A stretch of 64,000 nucleotides of DNA from Rhizobium acidisoli (lineage in GTDB: Bacteria; Pseudomonadota; Alphaproteobacteria; Rhizobiales; Rhizobiaceae), in the NCBI RefSeq assembly GCF_002531755.2, contig NZ_CP034998.1, positions 1,240,001 through 1,304,000 on the forward strand, given 5' to 3'. Within the stretch, counting starts at the first letter, position 1. Every line of letters starts with the position of its first letter. This document shows positions 1 to 9,603 of the stretch, one piece after another. The notes under the pieces were generated by a model. The model saw nothing but the letters and a program-made list of their open reading frames with translations, was not told the origin of the DNA and did no database searches. A program made the position numbers and the translations under genes.

Positions 1-1088
1 CCGTGCTCGAGGAGCGCGTCGCAGCGCTCGAAGGCGGCACGGCAGCCCTTGCCGTCGCCTCCGGTCATGCGGCGCAGATGATCGTCTTCCACACCATCAT
101 GCGCCCCGGCGAGAATTTCATCGCCGCCAACAGGCTCTATGGCGGCTCGATCAACCAGTTCGGCCACGCCTTCGAGAATTTCGGCTGGCAGGTGCGCTGG
201 GCCGATCCCGCCGACCCGGCAAGCTTCGAAAGCCAGATCGATGACAAGACGCGCGGCATCTTCATCGAAAGCCTGGCCAATCCCGGCGGCACCTTCGTCG
301 ATATCGCCGCCATCGCAGATGTCGCCCACCGCAACGGCCTGCCTCTGATCGTCGACAATACGATGGCGACACCCTATCTCATCCGCCCGATCGAGCACGG
401 CGCCGATATCGTCGTGCATTCGCTGACGAAATTCCTCGGCGGCCACGGCAATTCCATGGGCGGCCTGATCGTCGATGGTGGCACTTTCGACTGGTCGAAA
501 TCCGGCAATTACCCGATGCTGTCGAGCCCGCGGCCGGAATATAACGGCATGGTCCTGCACGCGACCTTCGGCAATTTCGCCTTTGCGATTGCTGCCCGCG
601 TACTCGGCCTACGCGATCTTGGCCCGGCGATCTCGCCCTTCAACGCCTTCCTGATCCTGACCGGGATCGAGACTCTGCCGCTGCGCATGCAGCGCCACAG
701 CGACAATGCGATCGCCGTCGCAAAGTGGCTGAAGGCGCACAGCAAGATCGCCTGGGTGAATTATGCCGGCCTCGACGACGACCCGAACCATGCCCTGCAG
801 CAGCGCTACTCGCCGAAAGGCGCAGGCTCCGTCTTCACCTTCGGCGTCGAGGGCGGCTATGAGGCAGGCAAGACGCTGGTCGAGGGGCTGCAGCTCTTCT
901 CCCACCTTGCCAATATCGGCGACACCCGCTCACTGGTCATCCATCCGGCCTCGACGACGCACCGGCAGCTGAGCGACGAGCAGAAGATCGCCGCCGGCGC
1001 CGGACCCGACGTGGTCCGCCTTTCCGTCGGCATCGAGGACGTCAAGGACATCATCGCCGATCTCGAACAGGCGCTCTCGAAAATCTGA
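1..1088 (+). CDS. metY: O-acetylhomoserine aminocarboxypropyltransferase (3' part, 5' end outside window)
   Basis: PLP-dependent Cys/Met metabolism enzyme that makes homocysteine (or methionine) from O-acetylhomoserine and sulfide or methanethiol in the cytoplasm. About 361 residues are visible; MetY proteins are about 425-430 residues, so roughly 65 N-terminal residues lie before base 1, and the apparent GTG at base 3 is internal. The cofactor-binding Asp is in the motif [12 protein letters not shown] and the Schiff-base lysine in [13 protein letters not shown], near visible residue 143. The following [12 protein letters not shown] stretch is typical of MetY rather than MetB/MetC. The cupin gene follows after 14 bases and is probably co-transcribed. 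The family is certain; MetY versus MetZ substrate preference is inferred. Confidence 0.9.
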   Translation, partial: VLEERVAALEGGTAALAVASGHAAQMIVFHTIMRPGENFIAANRLYGGSINQFGHAFENFGWQVRWADPADPASFESQIDDKTRGIFIESLANPGGTFVDIAAIADVAHRNGLPLIVDNTMATPYLIRPIEHGADIVVHSLTKFLGGHGNSMGGLIVDGGTFDWSKSGNYPMLSSPRPEYNGMVLHATFGNFAFAIAARVLGLRDLGPAISPFNAFLILTGIETLPLRMQRHSDNAIAVAKWLKAHSKIAWVNYAGLDDDPNHALQQRYSPKGAGSVFTFGVEGGYEAGKTLVEGLQLFSHLANIGDTRSLVIHPASTTHRQLSDEQKIAAGAGPDVVRLSVGIEDVKDIIADLEQALSKI

Positions 1089-1102
1089 CTTCGGAGAGGT
1101 CC

Positions 1103-1456
1103 GTGACGACCATGGCAAATTTCATTCCCTTCCGCATTGACGGCGTCGAACCGGAATTCGGCGCTCCCGAGCCCGGCCGGATCATCTCCGGCGATCCGCA
1201 TTTCCGCACCTGGAACCTGGAGGAAGTCGCAGGCAGGCTCTATTCCGGCATCTGGGAGGCGACACCGGGCAAGTGGCGGATCGTTTATGAGGAATGGGAA
1301 TATTTCAGCCTGCTGTCCGGCCATTCGATCGTGACCGAGGATGGCGGCGAGCCGGTTCATCTGAAGACCGGCGACCGGATGATCTTGAGACCCGGCTTCA
1401 AGGGGACCTGGGAAGTCGTTGAAACGACTCGCAAGGATTATGTGATCAAGGTTTAA
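1103..1456 (+). CDS. Cupin-domain protein (DUF861/COG3450 type)
   Basis: Small single-domain protein of 117 residues. A cupin core is recognisable: an aromatic-rich strand (GIWEATPGKWRIVYEEWEY), then LLSGHSIVTEDGG and a second motif with GDRMILRPGFKGTWEV, as in the COG3450/EutQ-like cupins. GTG at 1103 is the track start. An ATG three codons on (1112) is an alternative; the GGAG at 1093-1096 fits the GTG better. It lies 14 bases after metY in the same direction, suggesting one transcript. No enzymatic activity can be assigned; members of this family are mostly uncharacterised. Confidence 0.8.
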   Translation: MTTMANFIPFRIDGVEPEFGAPEPGRIISGDPHFRTWNLEEVAGRLYSGIWEATPGKWRIVYEEWEYFSLLSGHSIVTEDGGEPVHLKTGDRMILRPGFKGTWEVVETTRKDYVIKV

Positions 1457-1689
1457 GCGGCGCCGGCAAATCGCCGCTGACACGGACTGATCTGTTCCGA
1501 TTTGCGGCGAGGACAGCCCGTTTTTCCGTAAGTGGCTGCGCCTCTTTGCCGGATAGGACGCTTTTAACCAATCCCATTAATCCGCCCTACATTGTCAAAA
1601 TGCTACATCTCGTCTGCAGCGCATTGCGGACATGATGTCTCCTGCCGTCTCCCAGACATGGCCTTGCAATTATATTTTGCGGAATTTGC

Positions 1690-3819
1690 ATGTCGTCGAC
1701 TCTTGCAGGTAGGCACGTTCGCACCCAAACGTCTTCCATCATCGCGACGACGGTCTGTTTCCTTGTCGTCGCCCTCATCCTGACCGGGCTGATGGCGCAT
1801 GTCGTTGTCACGATGACCCGGTCGGCGAACGAGATCGATGATGCCAGGGCCACGCGCGCCGCCCGCGCGGCAATCGCAGCCTTTGTGGCGCGCCTGAGCG
1901 GGACGACGACTGATAATGCCATATGGGACGATGCCTATAGTGCAGCCTCGTCTCCGACCGCGGCCGCTTGGGCCTATGAAAATTGGGGAAAGACCAGCGA
2001 GGATTACGCGCTCTATGACGGTGCGGTCGTCATCGGCCCCGACCGCTCTTCGATCGTCTCCGCCTATGCCAAAGGCAAGCCCTTCGAGCCGAGCGACGTT
2101 TTCGGCGAAGGCTTTTATCGGCAGATCAGAGTAGCTGCCGATCCCGCGCGGGCGCCGGTGGTCAATTTCATCAAGACCGAAAGCGGTATCGCCCTGCTCG
2201 CATCGCAGGCGATCCAGCCATACGCGGCCACCACCGAGCTTCCGAAACTCAGCACGCTGAGCTTTTACAAGGAATTTTCGCCCGAAGTTCTCGATGCGCT
2301 CTCGAACGAACATGAACTCGAAGGCTTGCACTTGGAGACGAAGCCTAGGCCGGAATTTCTGAACACGCCGATCACCGACATGAAGGGGGCCGTGATCGGC
2401 TATCTCGTCTGGCCGAGCAAAGCGCCGGGAAGCACCGTGTTTCAGCAGGTAACGCCCTATGTCGCGGCTGCCGTCGCCATCCTTGCGCTGTTCCTGATCG
2501 GCGTGTTGATGGTCGGCGCGTCCGAGGCGCGACGCCTGCGCCAATTGGCGCAAGCAGCACTTTTCGAAGCAGGCCATGACAGCCTGAGCGGCCTGTTGAA
2601 CAGACATGGACTTCTCCGCCTGTTGGAAGAGTTTAAGAGTTCGGGCTCTTCGCCGCCACGGCTCTATCTGGTCGACCTCGATGGTTTCAAGGCTGTCAAC
2701 GATGCCTGGGGGCATGCGGTCGGCGATGATTTGATCCGGCTGGTCTCGAACGCGCTGACGGCCTGCCACCCCGAAGTCGTTGCCGCGGCCCGGCTGGGAG
2801 GCGACGAATTTGCGCTGGTGCATGTTGGGTCCGCCACCTGCGAAGATATGGAAAAAACCATTCTGGCGCTGTTTGCCGAGCCCTTCAAAATCGACGGCCG
2901 GACGATCGAAGTCGGCGCAAGCATCGGAGCTGCCGCGGGCGACGGGGACATCGAGCCCTTGGAGCTTCTCCGCAGAGCCGATATGGCCCTCTATCGCGCC
3001 AAGGCAAATGGCCGAGGCCAGGCGATCGAATACGACCCCGAGCTGGACGAGGAGCGCCAGCGGGTCGCCGAACTGGAAGGTCTGCTGAAAGGCGCCATCG
3101 GCAGTGGTGCGATCGAGGCCGTTTTTCAGCCTCTCGTCTCTGCCACGACAGGTGCCGTCACCGGTCTTGAGGCGCTGGCGCGCTGGCGAACGTCGACAGG
3201 AAACATCAGCCCGGAGATTTTCATTCCTCTTGCCGAGCGGTGCGGCCTCATCGATGCGCTCGGTGTTCACATGCTGAGAACATCGATCGAGCATGCCAGG
3301 AGCTGGCCCGATCTGGCATTGTCCGTGAACGTCTCGCCAATCCAGCTCTGCAATCCGGAATTTGCCGCCGAAGTGATTTCGGTCCTGCAGGAGCTCGACT
3401 TCGATCCAAAGCGCCTGACCTTGGAGATCACCGAAGGCGTCCTGATGACGAATCCGGATCAGGCCCGGCGGTCGATAGACCAGCTCAAGCGCGTCGGCAT
3501 AAAATTCGCGCTTGATGACTTTGGCTGCGGCTACGCCAGCATTGGCGCATTGCGGCAGTTCGGGTTCGATCGCATGAAGATCGACCGCTCGCTTGTATCA
3601 GCTCTCGATGAAGGCGCCAACGGCGCCGATGTCCTTCGGGCGACCATTTCGCTCGCCACCGCCCTGCAGATTCCCGTGACCGCCGAAGGCATCGAGAATA
3701 GCCGCCAGGCAGCGATATTGCGAGAGGCCGGCTGCGATCAGCTTCAGGGGTATCTGATGGGCAGACCGATGTCGGCACGCGACATATCCAGCAAGCTGGA
3801 AGAAGAGTCGGCCGCCTGA
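1690..3819 (+). CDS. Membrane GGDEF-EAL c-di-GMP turnover protein with periplasmic sensor region
   Basis: 709-residue signalling protein that should bind or turn over cyclic di-GMP. Order: a transmembrane helix at about 17-40, a periplasmic region of about 210 residues resembling CHASE4-type sensors (DDAYSAASSPTAAAWAYENW), a second helix at about 253-275, a GGDEF domain with intact RLGGDEFALVH near residue 369, and an EAL domain with GLEALARWR near residue 494. The later EAL motifs DDFGCGYAS, KIDRSLV and AEGIE are present. No RxxD inhibitory site is seen five residues before GGDEF. Both motifs look catalytically intact, so cyclase, phosphodiesterase or both are possible. Upstream 1457-1689 holds only a short hairpin. 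The ligand is unknown. Confidence 0.9.
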   Translation: MSSTLAGRHVRTQTSSIIATTVCFLVVALILTGLMAHVVVTMTRSANEIDDARATRAARAAIAAFVARLSGTTTDNAIWDDAYSAASSPTAAAWAYENWGKTSEDYALYDGAVVIGPDRSSIVSAYAKGKPFEPSDVFGEGFYRQIRVAADPARAPVVNFIKTESGIALLASQAIQPYAATTELPKLSTLSFYKEFSPEVLDALSNEHELEGLHLETKPRPEFLNTPITDMKGAVIGYLVWPSKAPGSTVFQQVTPYVAAAVAILALFLIGVLMVGASEARRLRQLAQAALFEAGHDSLSGLLNRHGLLRLLEEFKSSGSSPPRLYLVDLDGFKAVNDAWGHAVGDDLIRLVSNALTACHPEVVAAARLGGDEFALVHVGSATCEDMEKTILALFAEPFKIDGRTIEVGASIGAAAGDGDIEPLELLRRADMALYRAKANGRGQAIEYDPELDEERQRVAELEGLLKGAIGSGAIEAVFQPLVSATTGAVTGLEALARWRTSTGNISPEIFIPLAERCGLIDALGVHMLRTSIEHARSWPDLALSVNVSPIQLCNPEFAAEVISVLQELDFDPKRLTLEITEGVLMTNPDQARRSIDQLKRVGIKFALDDFGCGYASIGALRQFGFDRMKIDRSLVSALDEGANGADVLRATISLATALQIPVTAEGIENSRQAAILREAGCDQLQGYLMGRPMSARDISSKLEEESAA

Positions 3820-3852
3820 CGCGCGATCGGCGGCTGATCTGTCAGCGCTGGA

Positions 3853-5097
3853 TCACCACTGCAGATCCAGCCTGTCCAGCCCGTGGAAATGGTAGACATC
3901 CTTGACCACGGGCGTCTTCGCCAGCTTCAGACCGGAAAGCCGCTCGAACAGGATCGGCAGCACGACGTTGAGCTCCAGTCGCGCCAGCGGCGCGCCGATG
4001 CAGAAATGGATGCCGGCGCCGAAGGAAAGGTTCGCCGCCTCATTGCGGTCGGGCCGGAAGGCCAGCGGATCGGTGAATTTCGCCGGATCGAGATTGGCGG
4101 CGGCGAGGATGAGACTGACCTTGTCGCCGCGCTGGAAGGAGACGCCGTCGATTTCGGCGGGCTCGAGTGCCCAGCGCTGGAAGATGTGGACCGGCGCGCA
4201 GATGCGCAGGGTTTCCTCGACGGTGCGCTCGGTCGTCGCCTCGTCGCGGAAGAGGTCCGCCGGATCTGAGCCGCTCTCGATGATGGTGCGCACGGAATTG
4301 CCGATCTGGTGCACGGTCGCTTCGTGCCCGGCATTGAGCAGCACGATCGTCGTCGAGATCAGCTCCTCCTCCGTGAGATACTGCCCCTTGTGCTCGGTAT
4401 GGATCATGTGGGAGAGCAGGTCGTCGCGCGGCTCGGCGCGGCGCTCTGTGATGACGGTCCTGACGTAGTCGGAAAACTCCTTCGCCGCCCGTTCGGCCTC
4501 ATCCTCCTGCTCGCGCGTGCGGCCGAACATGTACATCCGGACATAGGCGTGCGACCAGGCAAGCAGCTGCGGGCCCATCTCCTCGGGGATGCCGATCATC
4601 CGGGCGATCATCGTCACCGGGATGATGTCGGCAAAGGCCGAGAGCAGCTCAACCTCGCGCTTGTCGGCGAAGCCGTCGATCAGCCGGTTGGCGAGCTCGG
4701 CAAGCTCCGGCTTCATCTTCTCGACGTGGCGGGAGACGAAGGCGCGGTTGACCAGGGTGCGCAGCCGCGTGTGCTCCGGCGGTTCGAGCTCGAGCAGGGA
4801 ATAGCGTTCCGAGAGATCGAAACTGGCAAGATGCGGCATCGGCTCGGCAAGACCGAGCTCCTCGCGGCTGGCGATATGCAGGATCTGCCGGCCGAATCGG
4901 CGGTCGCGCAGCAGTCCGTTCACATGGTCGTAGCCGGTGAAGAACCACTGCTTCTGTTCGCTCCAGTAGAAGGTCGGGCAATGGGCGTGAAGGGCGGCAT
5001 ATACGGCATTCGGGTCGCCGTAGAAGGCCGGATTGCGGGCGTCCAGCGAGACGTGGCGGCTTGAGCGGTCGATCGAGAGAAAGGGCGGTATCATCAT
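3853..5097 (-). CDS. Cytochrome P450
   Basis: 414-residue soluble bacterial-type P450 monooxygenase. The haem-thiolate loop is FGAGIHFCIGAPLARLE, with the ligand Cys at about residue 366. The oxygen-activating I-helix motif is LLNAGHEAT, the K-helix ExxR motif is VEETLR, and PEHTRLRTLVNRAF is the conserved segment near the C helix. There is no membrane anchor, consistent with a class I enzyme needing a separate ferredoxin and reductase, neither of which is encoded nearby. ATG at 5097 is followed by a second ATG; the choice matters by one residue. It is related by sequence to the CYP107-like bacterial hydroxylases, but the substrate cannot be told. It appears monocistronic. Confidence 0.92.
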   Translation of the reverse strand: MMIPPFLSIDRSSRHVSLDARNPAFYGDPNAVYAALHAHCPTFYWSEQKQWFFTGYDHVNGLLRDRRFGRQILHIASREELGLAEPMPHLASFDLSERYSLLELEPPEHTRLRTLVNRAFVSRHVEKMKPELAELANRLIDGFADKREVELLSAFADIIPVTMIARMIGIPEEMGPQLLAWSHAYVRMYMFGRTREQEDEAERAAKEFSDYVRTVITERRAEPRDDLLSHMIHTEHKGQYLTEEELISTTIVLLNAGHEATVHQIGNSVRTIIESGSDPADLFRDEATTERTVEETLRICAPVHIFQRWALEPAEIDGVSFQRGDKVSLILAAANLDPAKFTDPLAFRPDRNEAANLSFGAGIHFCIGAPLARLELNVVLPILFERLSGLKLAKTPVVKDVYHFHGLDRLDLQW

Positions 5098-5304
5098 GCC
5101 CCGAGGCTTAGCGGATTTGCCGGGCCTCGGAAAGATGCGGGGCAGGGGCGATCCTGGATCAGTTGATTTTAGGCCGGACGCACCATCACATTAAGGATTG
5201 CGTCCAACCCAAAGATTCGATTCCGATTTCAGGGTTATGCCAACGCCTGTCGCCCGAAGGTGTGCAGCGGTTCCGGGGGGTAACGACTCGCGTAAAGCCG
5301 AGCT
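5098..5304. repeat. Intergenic region with a degenerate copy of a rhizobial palindromic repeat
   Basis: Between the diguanylate cyclase stop and the P450 start. At about 5244-5298 the sequence matches the repeat copies at 17614 and 18249 in the core GTGTGCAGCGGTTCCGG followed by GTAACGAC and GCGTAAA, but it has lost the outer GCATGT/ACATGC arms. A 7-bp inverted repeat GGACGCA/TGCGTCC spans 5176-5205 and could be an operator for the P450 gene. No gene is seen. Confidence 0.6.
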
Positions 5305-6558
5305 CTAACCGGCCCGCGACAGCGTACCCATGCGCCGCAGCGCCTCGACCTGGTCGTCGACCGTCGGCACGAGTTCGCCGGCGGTGGTGCTGGGCGTCGC
5401 CGGTGCCGGCGCAGCCGCCTCGGCTTCGCCGAAGGTGACCGTGCAGTTGCGGCCGGCAGCCTTCGCGGCATAGAGCGCCCGGTCGGCGGCCGAGATCAGC
5501 TTGTCGATATTGGCTTCGAGCGAGGAGGCGAGCGCGATGCCGATGCTTACGGTGACCGGGACGATGGCTTCGCCGGTGCTGACGGGCAGGCGGCAGAATT
5601 CGGTGCGGATCGCTTCGGCGATCGCCTCGGCTTCGGTCTGGTCGGTGACCGCGGCGAAGGCTGCGAATTCTTCGCCGCCCATGCGGCCGAAGATGCTGTT
5701 CGGAATATACTGGCGGGCCATCCGCGCGAAGGCGGTCAGCACGGCATCGCCGGACTGATGGCCGAAACGGTCGTTGACGCGCTTGAAATGGTCGAGATCG
5801 AAGAGCATCACCGCGACCTGGTGTTGCTCGTCATGGGCTTTTTCCTGGATGGCGTCGAAATAGCCGAGCAGGCCGCGGCGGTTGAGCACACCCGTCAGCG
5901 AATCAGTCAGCGTGAGCGCGCGCAGGTGCCGCTCGGAGCGCTCCATGATCAGCCGGCAGGTGAAGGCGAAGGCGATGGTCAGCAGGAAGGCGCTTGCCAT
6001 GGCGGAGGCGCCGCCGAGATTGGTTGCCTCGATATCGCTTGGCAGCGTCAGCGCCATCGTCAGCGCCGAGCCGAAGCACAGGCAGCCTTGGATGACGAAG
6101 ACGCCCATCAGCTTGACCCGGGTGCGCTCGCGGCGCATGTCGCCGGCGGCGACCGCCAGGGCAAGCGCCGTAGCCCCCGTTGCCGAAGCGAGATTGTAGA
6201 GCACGACGCGGTTTGAATAGTCGCTGTTGACCCAGGGCAGGAAGACCCCGGCCAGCCAGATCGCCGGCGGCAGTAGCGCCCACCATTCGATCTTCTTGCG
6301 GTCGAGCGCCAGAAAGCCCGCCACCCAGGCGCTTTGGCCGAGCAGCGCGATGGCATTGCCGATCTCTATCGACAGCAAGCTGGGGACTTGGTCGCGCAGC
6401 GCGATCATCGCAAAGCCGATGCCGGTCAGCAGAAAGCCGAGGCCCCAATAGAGATAGGCCTCGTTCCGGACATTGTGGCGCCAGGCGACGAACAGCACCA
6501 AAGCGAGCGTCATGGCCTCCGAACACCAGATGGCGAGACCTGTAGCGATATTGAACAC
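5305..6558 (-). CDS. Membrane diguanylate cyclase (GGDEF)
   Basis: Synthesises c-di-GMP from two GTP. The N-terminal half has about six to seven hydrophobic helices (for example MTLALVLFVAW and LLSIEIGNAIALLGQSAWVAGFLAL as separate segments). A GGDEF domain follows with DSLTGVLNRRGL, DLDHFKRVNDRFGHQSGD and the active-site loop GGEEF at residues 294-298. No RxxD I-site precedes it. The frame stays open to 7032, but the upstream part overlaps the clpP promoter and start. GTG at 6558 is chosen because AAGGGG (complement of 6567-6572) lies 8 bases before it and the first helix begins at once. ATG at 6627 is an alternative adding 23 residues. Length from the chosen start is 417 residues. Confidence 0.85.
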   Translation of the reverse strand: MFNIATGLAIWCSEAMTLALVLFVAWRHNVRNEAYLYWGLGFLLTGIGFAMIALRDQVPSLLSIEIGNAIALLGQSAWVAGFLALDRKKIEWWALLPPAIWLAGVFLPWVNSDYSNRVVLYNLASATGATALALAVAAGDMRRERTRVKLMGVFVIQGCLCFGSALTMALTLPSDIEATNLGGASAMASAFLLTIAFAFTCRLIMERSERHLRALTLTDSLTGVLNRRGLLGYFDAIQEKAHDEQHQVAVMLFDLDHFKRVNDRFGHQSGDAVLTAFARMARQYIPNSIFGRMGGEEFAAFAAVTDQTEAEAIAEAIRTEFCRLPVSTGEAIVPVTVSIGIALASSLEANIDKLISAADRALYAAKAAGRNCTVTFGEAEAAAPAPATPSTTAGELVPTVDDQVEALRRMGTLSRAG

Positions 6559-6973
6559 GGCAGCAACCCCTTGCCCGTCTGTCTTATCGGTGGCCTTGTC
6601 TGTCGGCCCCGATTTGTTGGCCTGCATCCTTGCCGAGGAAGCTCGCCACTTCCTTAATGCTGCTGCGCTGCGGCATGGTTTTGGGCGGATATCTGCCGGT
6701 AGGCTTTCTGCCGGGTAAATGTGTGTGAGTACTCTCGAATGGAGTAAGCTTTCCTTCATCCTGTCATGGAGAAAAGCCGGGGAAGGCGTTGCCATGGGCT
6801 CGCCGTTAACAGGCGCTTGTTGGAAAGAGGCTACAGCCAGGGCCGCCTTGCCCGCCTTCTTAACGTTATCCGCATGCGTGTCTTGAAGAGAAGGGCACGG
6901 ACACTCTATGTAGGGATAAGACATTTTCTTTGATTCCCGGCGCCGGCCGGCGAGACGCTGACAAAGGACGCAC
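6559..6973. other. Divergent intergenic region between diguanylate cyclase and clpP
   Basis: 415 bases between the divergent genes. The right part carries the heat-shock-type promoter of clpP annotated separately. The left part remains open in the cyclase frame and could encode an N-terminal extension if an upstream start such as 6627 or 6759 is used. Nothing else convincing is visible. Confidence 0.5.
6882..6911 (+). promoter_or_regulatory. Candidate RpoH (sigma-32) promoter of clpP
   Basis: CTTGAA at 6882-6887, a 17-base spacer, then TCTATGT at 6905-6911. The alphaproteobacterial heat-shock consensus is CTTGAA-N17-CYTATNT, so the -35 is exact, the spacing exact, and the -10 matches 6 of 7. 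It lies about 63 bases before the clpP start. RpoH control of clpP is usual in proteobacteria; here it is inferred from the motif. Confidence 0.65.
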
Positions 6974-7603
6974 ATGAGAAACCCAGTCGATACCGCAATG
7001 GCCCTCGTGCCGATGGTCGTGGAACAGACCAACCGCGGTGAACGCTCCTACGACATCTATTCCCGTCTGTTGAAGGAACGCATCATCTTCCTCACCGGTG
7101 CCGTCGAAGACCATATGGCAACGCTCGTCTGCGCCCAGCTTCTCTTCCTCGAGGCCGAAAACCCGAAGAAGGAAATCGCCCTCTACATCAATTCGCCGGG
7201 CGGCGTCGTCACCGCCGGCATGGCGATCTACGATACGATGCAGTTCATCAAGCCGGCGGTTTCGACGCTCTGCATCGGCCAGGCCGCATCCATGGGCTCG
7301 CTGCTGCTGGCGGCCGGCCACAAGGACATGCGCTTCGCCACGCCGAATTCCCGCATCATGGTGCATCAGCCCTCGGGCGGCTTCCAGGGCCAGGCCTCGG
7401 ACATCGAGCGTCACGCCCGCGACATCCTCAAGATGAAGCGCCGCCTGAACGAGGTCTATGTCAAGCACACCGGCCGCACCTACGAGGAAGTTGAAAAGAC
7501 GCTCGATCGTGACCATTTCATGGATGCGGATGAAGCCCAGGGCTGGGGCGTGATCGACAAGGTTCTGACGTCGCGCCTCGAAATGGAAGGCGAACAGGCC
7601 TAG
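6974..7603 (+). CDS. clpP: ATP-dependent Clp protease proteolytic subunit ClpP
   Basis: 209-residue serine peptidase that forms the tetradecameric ClpP chamber and works with ClpX (encoded next) or ClpA. The triad is visible: Ser106 in [11 protein letters not shown], His131 in MVHQPSGG and Asp180 in [10 protein letters not shown]. The N-terminal region, with [11 protein letters not shown] and the handle helix, is complete, and length matches the family. Rhizobia often have several ClpP paralogues; the position in the clpP-clpX-lon block marks this as the housekeeping copy. A heat-shock-type promoter precedes it. A 301-base spacer rich in inverted repeats separates it from clpX. Confidence 0.97.
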   Translation: MRNPVDTAMALVPMVVEQTNRGERSYDIYSRLLKERIIFLTGAVEDHMATLVCAQLLFLEAENPKKEIALYINSPGGVVTAGMAIYDTMQFIKPAVSTLCIGQAASMGSLLLAAGHKDMRFATPNSRIMVHQPSGGFQGQASDIERHARDILKMKRRLNEVYVKHTGRTYEEVEKTLDRDHFMDADEAQGWGVIDKVLTSRLEMEGEQA

Positions 7604-7904
7604 TAATTAATTGGGATGGTGTTTTCGTCGCCACAGTTCTATCTCATTTGTGATCGAACAAGGCTTTCAACTGGCGACGAAGACGCTAATAGTAGCTATT
7701 AATGCTATGTTGAAATTTTATGACATAGCATCGGCATTCGAAGGGGAATTCGTTGCCACCGGAACCCGGACATGATCGATTGGGCCCGGTTCGTAGCCCC
7801 TGAAGCCCTTCTCGGCAAAGGCTCCGGTGACGGAGTGCCGCCAGGAGCTGATTGAGTGGACCGCGATTTCGCCTTGAAATGCGGCGTGCTGGAAGGAAAG
7901 TGAT
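7604..7904. other. clpP-clpX intergenic region with three inverted repeats
   Basis: No ORF is credible here. Three dyads occur in a row. Arms 7621-7633 and 7672-7684 (GTTTTCGTCGCCA with TGGCGACGAAGAC) pair over 13 bases with one G-U, around a 38-base loop. TAATAG-TAG-CTATTA lies at 7687-7701. ATGCTATGT (7702-7710) pairs perfectly with ACATAGCAT (7723-7731). None is followed by a clear T run. They may end part of the clpP message, protect its 3' end, or bind a regulator of clpX. Confidence 0.7.
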
Positions 7905-9182
7905 ATGAGCAAGGTCAGCGGCAGCAACGGCGGCGACTCCAAGAACACACTCTATTGTTCGTTCTGCGGAAAGAGCCAGCACGAAGTCCGGAAACTGATT
8001 GCCGGGCCGACCGTCTTCATCTGCGATGAATGCGTCGAATTGTGCATGGACATCATCCGCGAGGAGAACAAGTCCTCGATGGTCAAGTCCCGCGACGGCG
8101 TTCCGACGCCCCAGGACATCATCAAGGTCCTCGACGAATACGTCATCGGCCAGCGGCAGGCGAAGAAGATCCTGTCGGTCGCCGTTCACAACCATTACAA
8201 GCGCCTGGCGCACGCCTCCAAGAACGGCGAAGTCGAGCTGGCGAAGTCGAACATCATGCTGGTCGGCCCGACCGGCTGCGGCAAGACCTATCTCGCCCAG
8301 ACGCTCGCCCGCATCATCGACGTTCCCTTCACCATGGCCGATGCGACGACGCTGACCGAAGCCGGTTATGTCGGCGAAGACGTCGAAAACATCATCCTCA
8401 AGCTTCTGCAGTCGGCCGATTACAATGTCGAGCGCGCGCAGCGCGGCATCGTCTACATCGACGAAGTCGACAAGATTTCGCGCAAGTCCGACAATCCGTC
8501 GATCACCCGCGACGTGTCGGGCGAGGGCGTGCAGCAGGCGCTGTTGAAGATCATGGAAGGCACGGTCGCTTCCGTTCCGCCACAGGGCGGCCGCAAGCAC
8601 CCGCAGCAGGAATTCCTGCAGGTCGACACGACCAACATCCTGTTCATCTGCGGCGGCGCCTTTGCCGGCCTCGACAAGATCATCTCCGCCCGTGGCGAGA
8701 AGACCTCGATCGGCTTCGGTGCGACCGTCAAGGCCCAGGACGATCGCCGCGTCGGCGAAGTCCTGCGCGAACTGGAGCCGGAAGACCTGGTCAAGTTCGG
8801 CCTCATTCCCGAGTTCATCGGCCGTCTGCCGGTTCTGGCGACGCTTGAGGACCTCGACGAGGATGCGCTGATCCAGATCTTGTCCGAGCCGAAGAATGCG
8901 CTGATCAAGCAGTATCAGCGCCTGTTCGAGATGGAAGACGTGGAGCTGACCTTCCATGAGGATGCCCTGCGCGAAATCGCCCGCAAGGCGATCGTCCGCA
9001 AGACCGGCGCCCGCGGCCTTCGCTCGATCATGGAGAAAATCCTGCTCGACACGATGTTCGAATTGCCGACGCTGGAAGGCGTGCGCGAAGTCGTCATCTC
9101 CGAGGAAGTGGTGCGCGGTTCGGCCCGCCCGCTTTACATCTATGCCGATCGTCAGGAAGAAAAGGCCAACGCTTCGGCGTAA
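7905..9182 (+). CDS. clpX: ATP-dependent Clp protease ATP-binding subunit ClpX
   Basis: 425-residue hexameric AAA+ unfoldase that selects substrates and feeds ClpP. The N-terminal zinc-binding domain has Cys18, Cys21, Cys40 and Cys43 ([19 protein letters not shown]). Walker A is GPTGCGKT at residues 121-128, Walker B is [11 protein letters not shown], and the pore loop [10 protein letters not shown] follows. The ClpP-docking IGF-type loop appears as TSIGFGA. Start ATG at 7905 is preceded by GGAAGGAAAG. In Caulobacter and rhizobia ClpXP is essential and degrades cell-cycle regulators, which fits the divK-pleD genes elsewhere in the window, though this is not a direct link. A strong terminator follows. 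Confidence 0.98.
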   Translation: MSKVSGSNGGDSKNTLYCSFCGKSQHEVRKLIAGPTVFICDECVELCMDIIREENKSSMVKSRDGVPTPQDIIKVLDEYVIGQRQAKKILSVAVHNHYKRLAHASKNGEVELAKSNIMLVGPTGCGKTYLAQTLARIIDVPFTMADATTLTEAGYVGEDVENIILKLLQSADYNVERAQRGIVYIDEVDKISRKSDNPSITRDVSGEGVQQALLKIMEGTVASVPPQGGRKHPQQEFLQVDTTNILFICGGAFAGLDKIISARGEKTSIGFGATVKAQDDRRVGEVLRELEPEDLVKFGLIPEFIGRLPVLATLEDLDEDALIQILSEPKNALIKQYQRLFEMEDVELTFHEDALREIARKAIVRKTGARGLRSIMEKILLDTMFELPTLEGVREVVISEEVVRGSARPLYIYADRQEEKANASA

Positions 9183-9209
9183 CCTTTGCGCTTTCGCACG
9201 ATTATTTTG

Positions 9210-9240
9210 GGGGCTTGCCATCGGCAGGCCCCTTTCTATT
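9210..9240 (+). terminator. Rho-independent terminator of clpX
   Basis: A 10-bp stem GGGGCTTGCC / GGCAGGCCCC (one G-U) with a 3-base loop, followed by TTTCTATTT. Confidence 0.85.
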
Positions 9241-9603
9241 TGAAAAACCATCCGAGGCACTGTTAGTATTTTGCCGGTGGGAACCGGAATTGACTTTGCC
9301 GATGTTGGGAAGGGGCCGATGTTACGCAAGGAAGACTGCTTGGCAATGATGCCGTGATTCCGTAAGCCTATTGTCGGTGCTTGTATTTTAGCCGGTTGGA
9401 AGTGGTAAGCGCCGGTCCAGCCACGCGCTTCATAGTGTTGGTGTTCCGTTGTAATAAAGCTGTCACATCCGGGGAACGCGGGCGTTAGCGTGGCTTGAAA
9501 AGCGTAGTCAGAACCTCCACTTGTAGCAACAAGTGAGAGTGCCGGCCGGTCCCAAGCGGCCGTGCAGAGAGCCCGGTAACGGGACGATGGAAAGGACTGA
9601 AAA
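9241..9603. other. Upstream region of lon with leader hairpin
   Basis: About 360 bases without a credible ORF. CTTGAA at 9494-9499 resembles a heat-shock -35, but the sequence 17 bases on (CCACTTG) is a poor -10, so an RpoH promoter is only possible. A perfect hairpin CACTTGT-AGCA-ACAAGTG occupies 9518-9535 in the likely lon leader. GGAAAGGA before 9604 is the ribosome-binding site. Confidence 0.5.

Noticed and set aside
1457..1479. Hairpin AGCGGCG/CGCCGCT after the first cupin gene as a terminator
   Set aside because: Only 7 bp and no T run follows; not enough to call a terminator.
1603..3294. 563-codon minus-strand open frame across the GGDEF-EAL gene
   Set aside because: Composition typical of an antisense shadow and no recognisable domain, whereas the plus strand encodes complete GGDEF and EAL domains.
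6559..7032. Full 575-codon version of the membrane diguanylate cyclase
   Set aside because: It would overlap the clpP promoter and start; the upstream part is not protein-like, and the GTG at 6558 has a well-placed AAGGGG.
9494..9523. RpoH promoter for lon
   Set aside because: CTTGAA is present, but the -10 position (CCACTTG) does not match; kept only as a remark.
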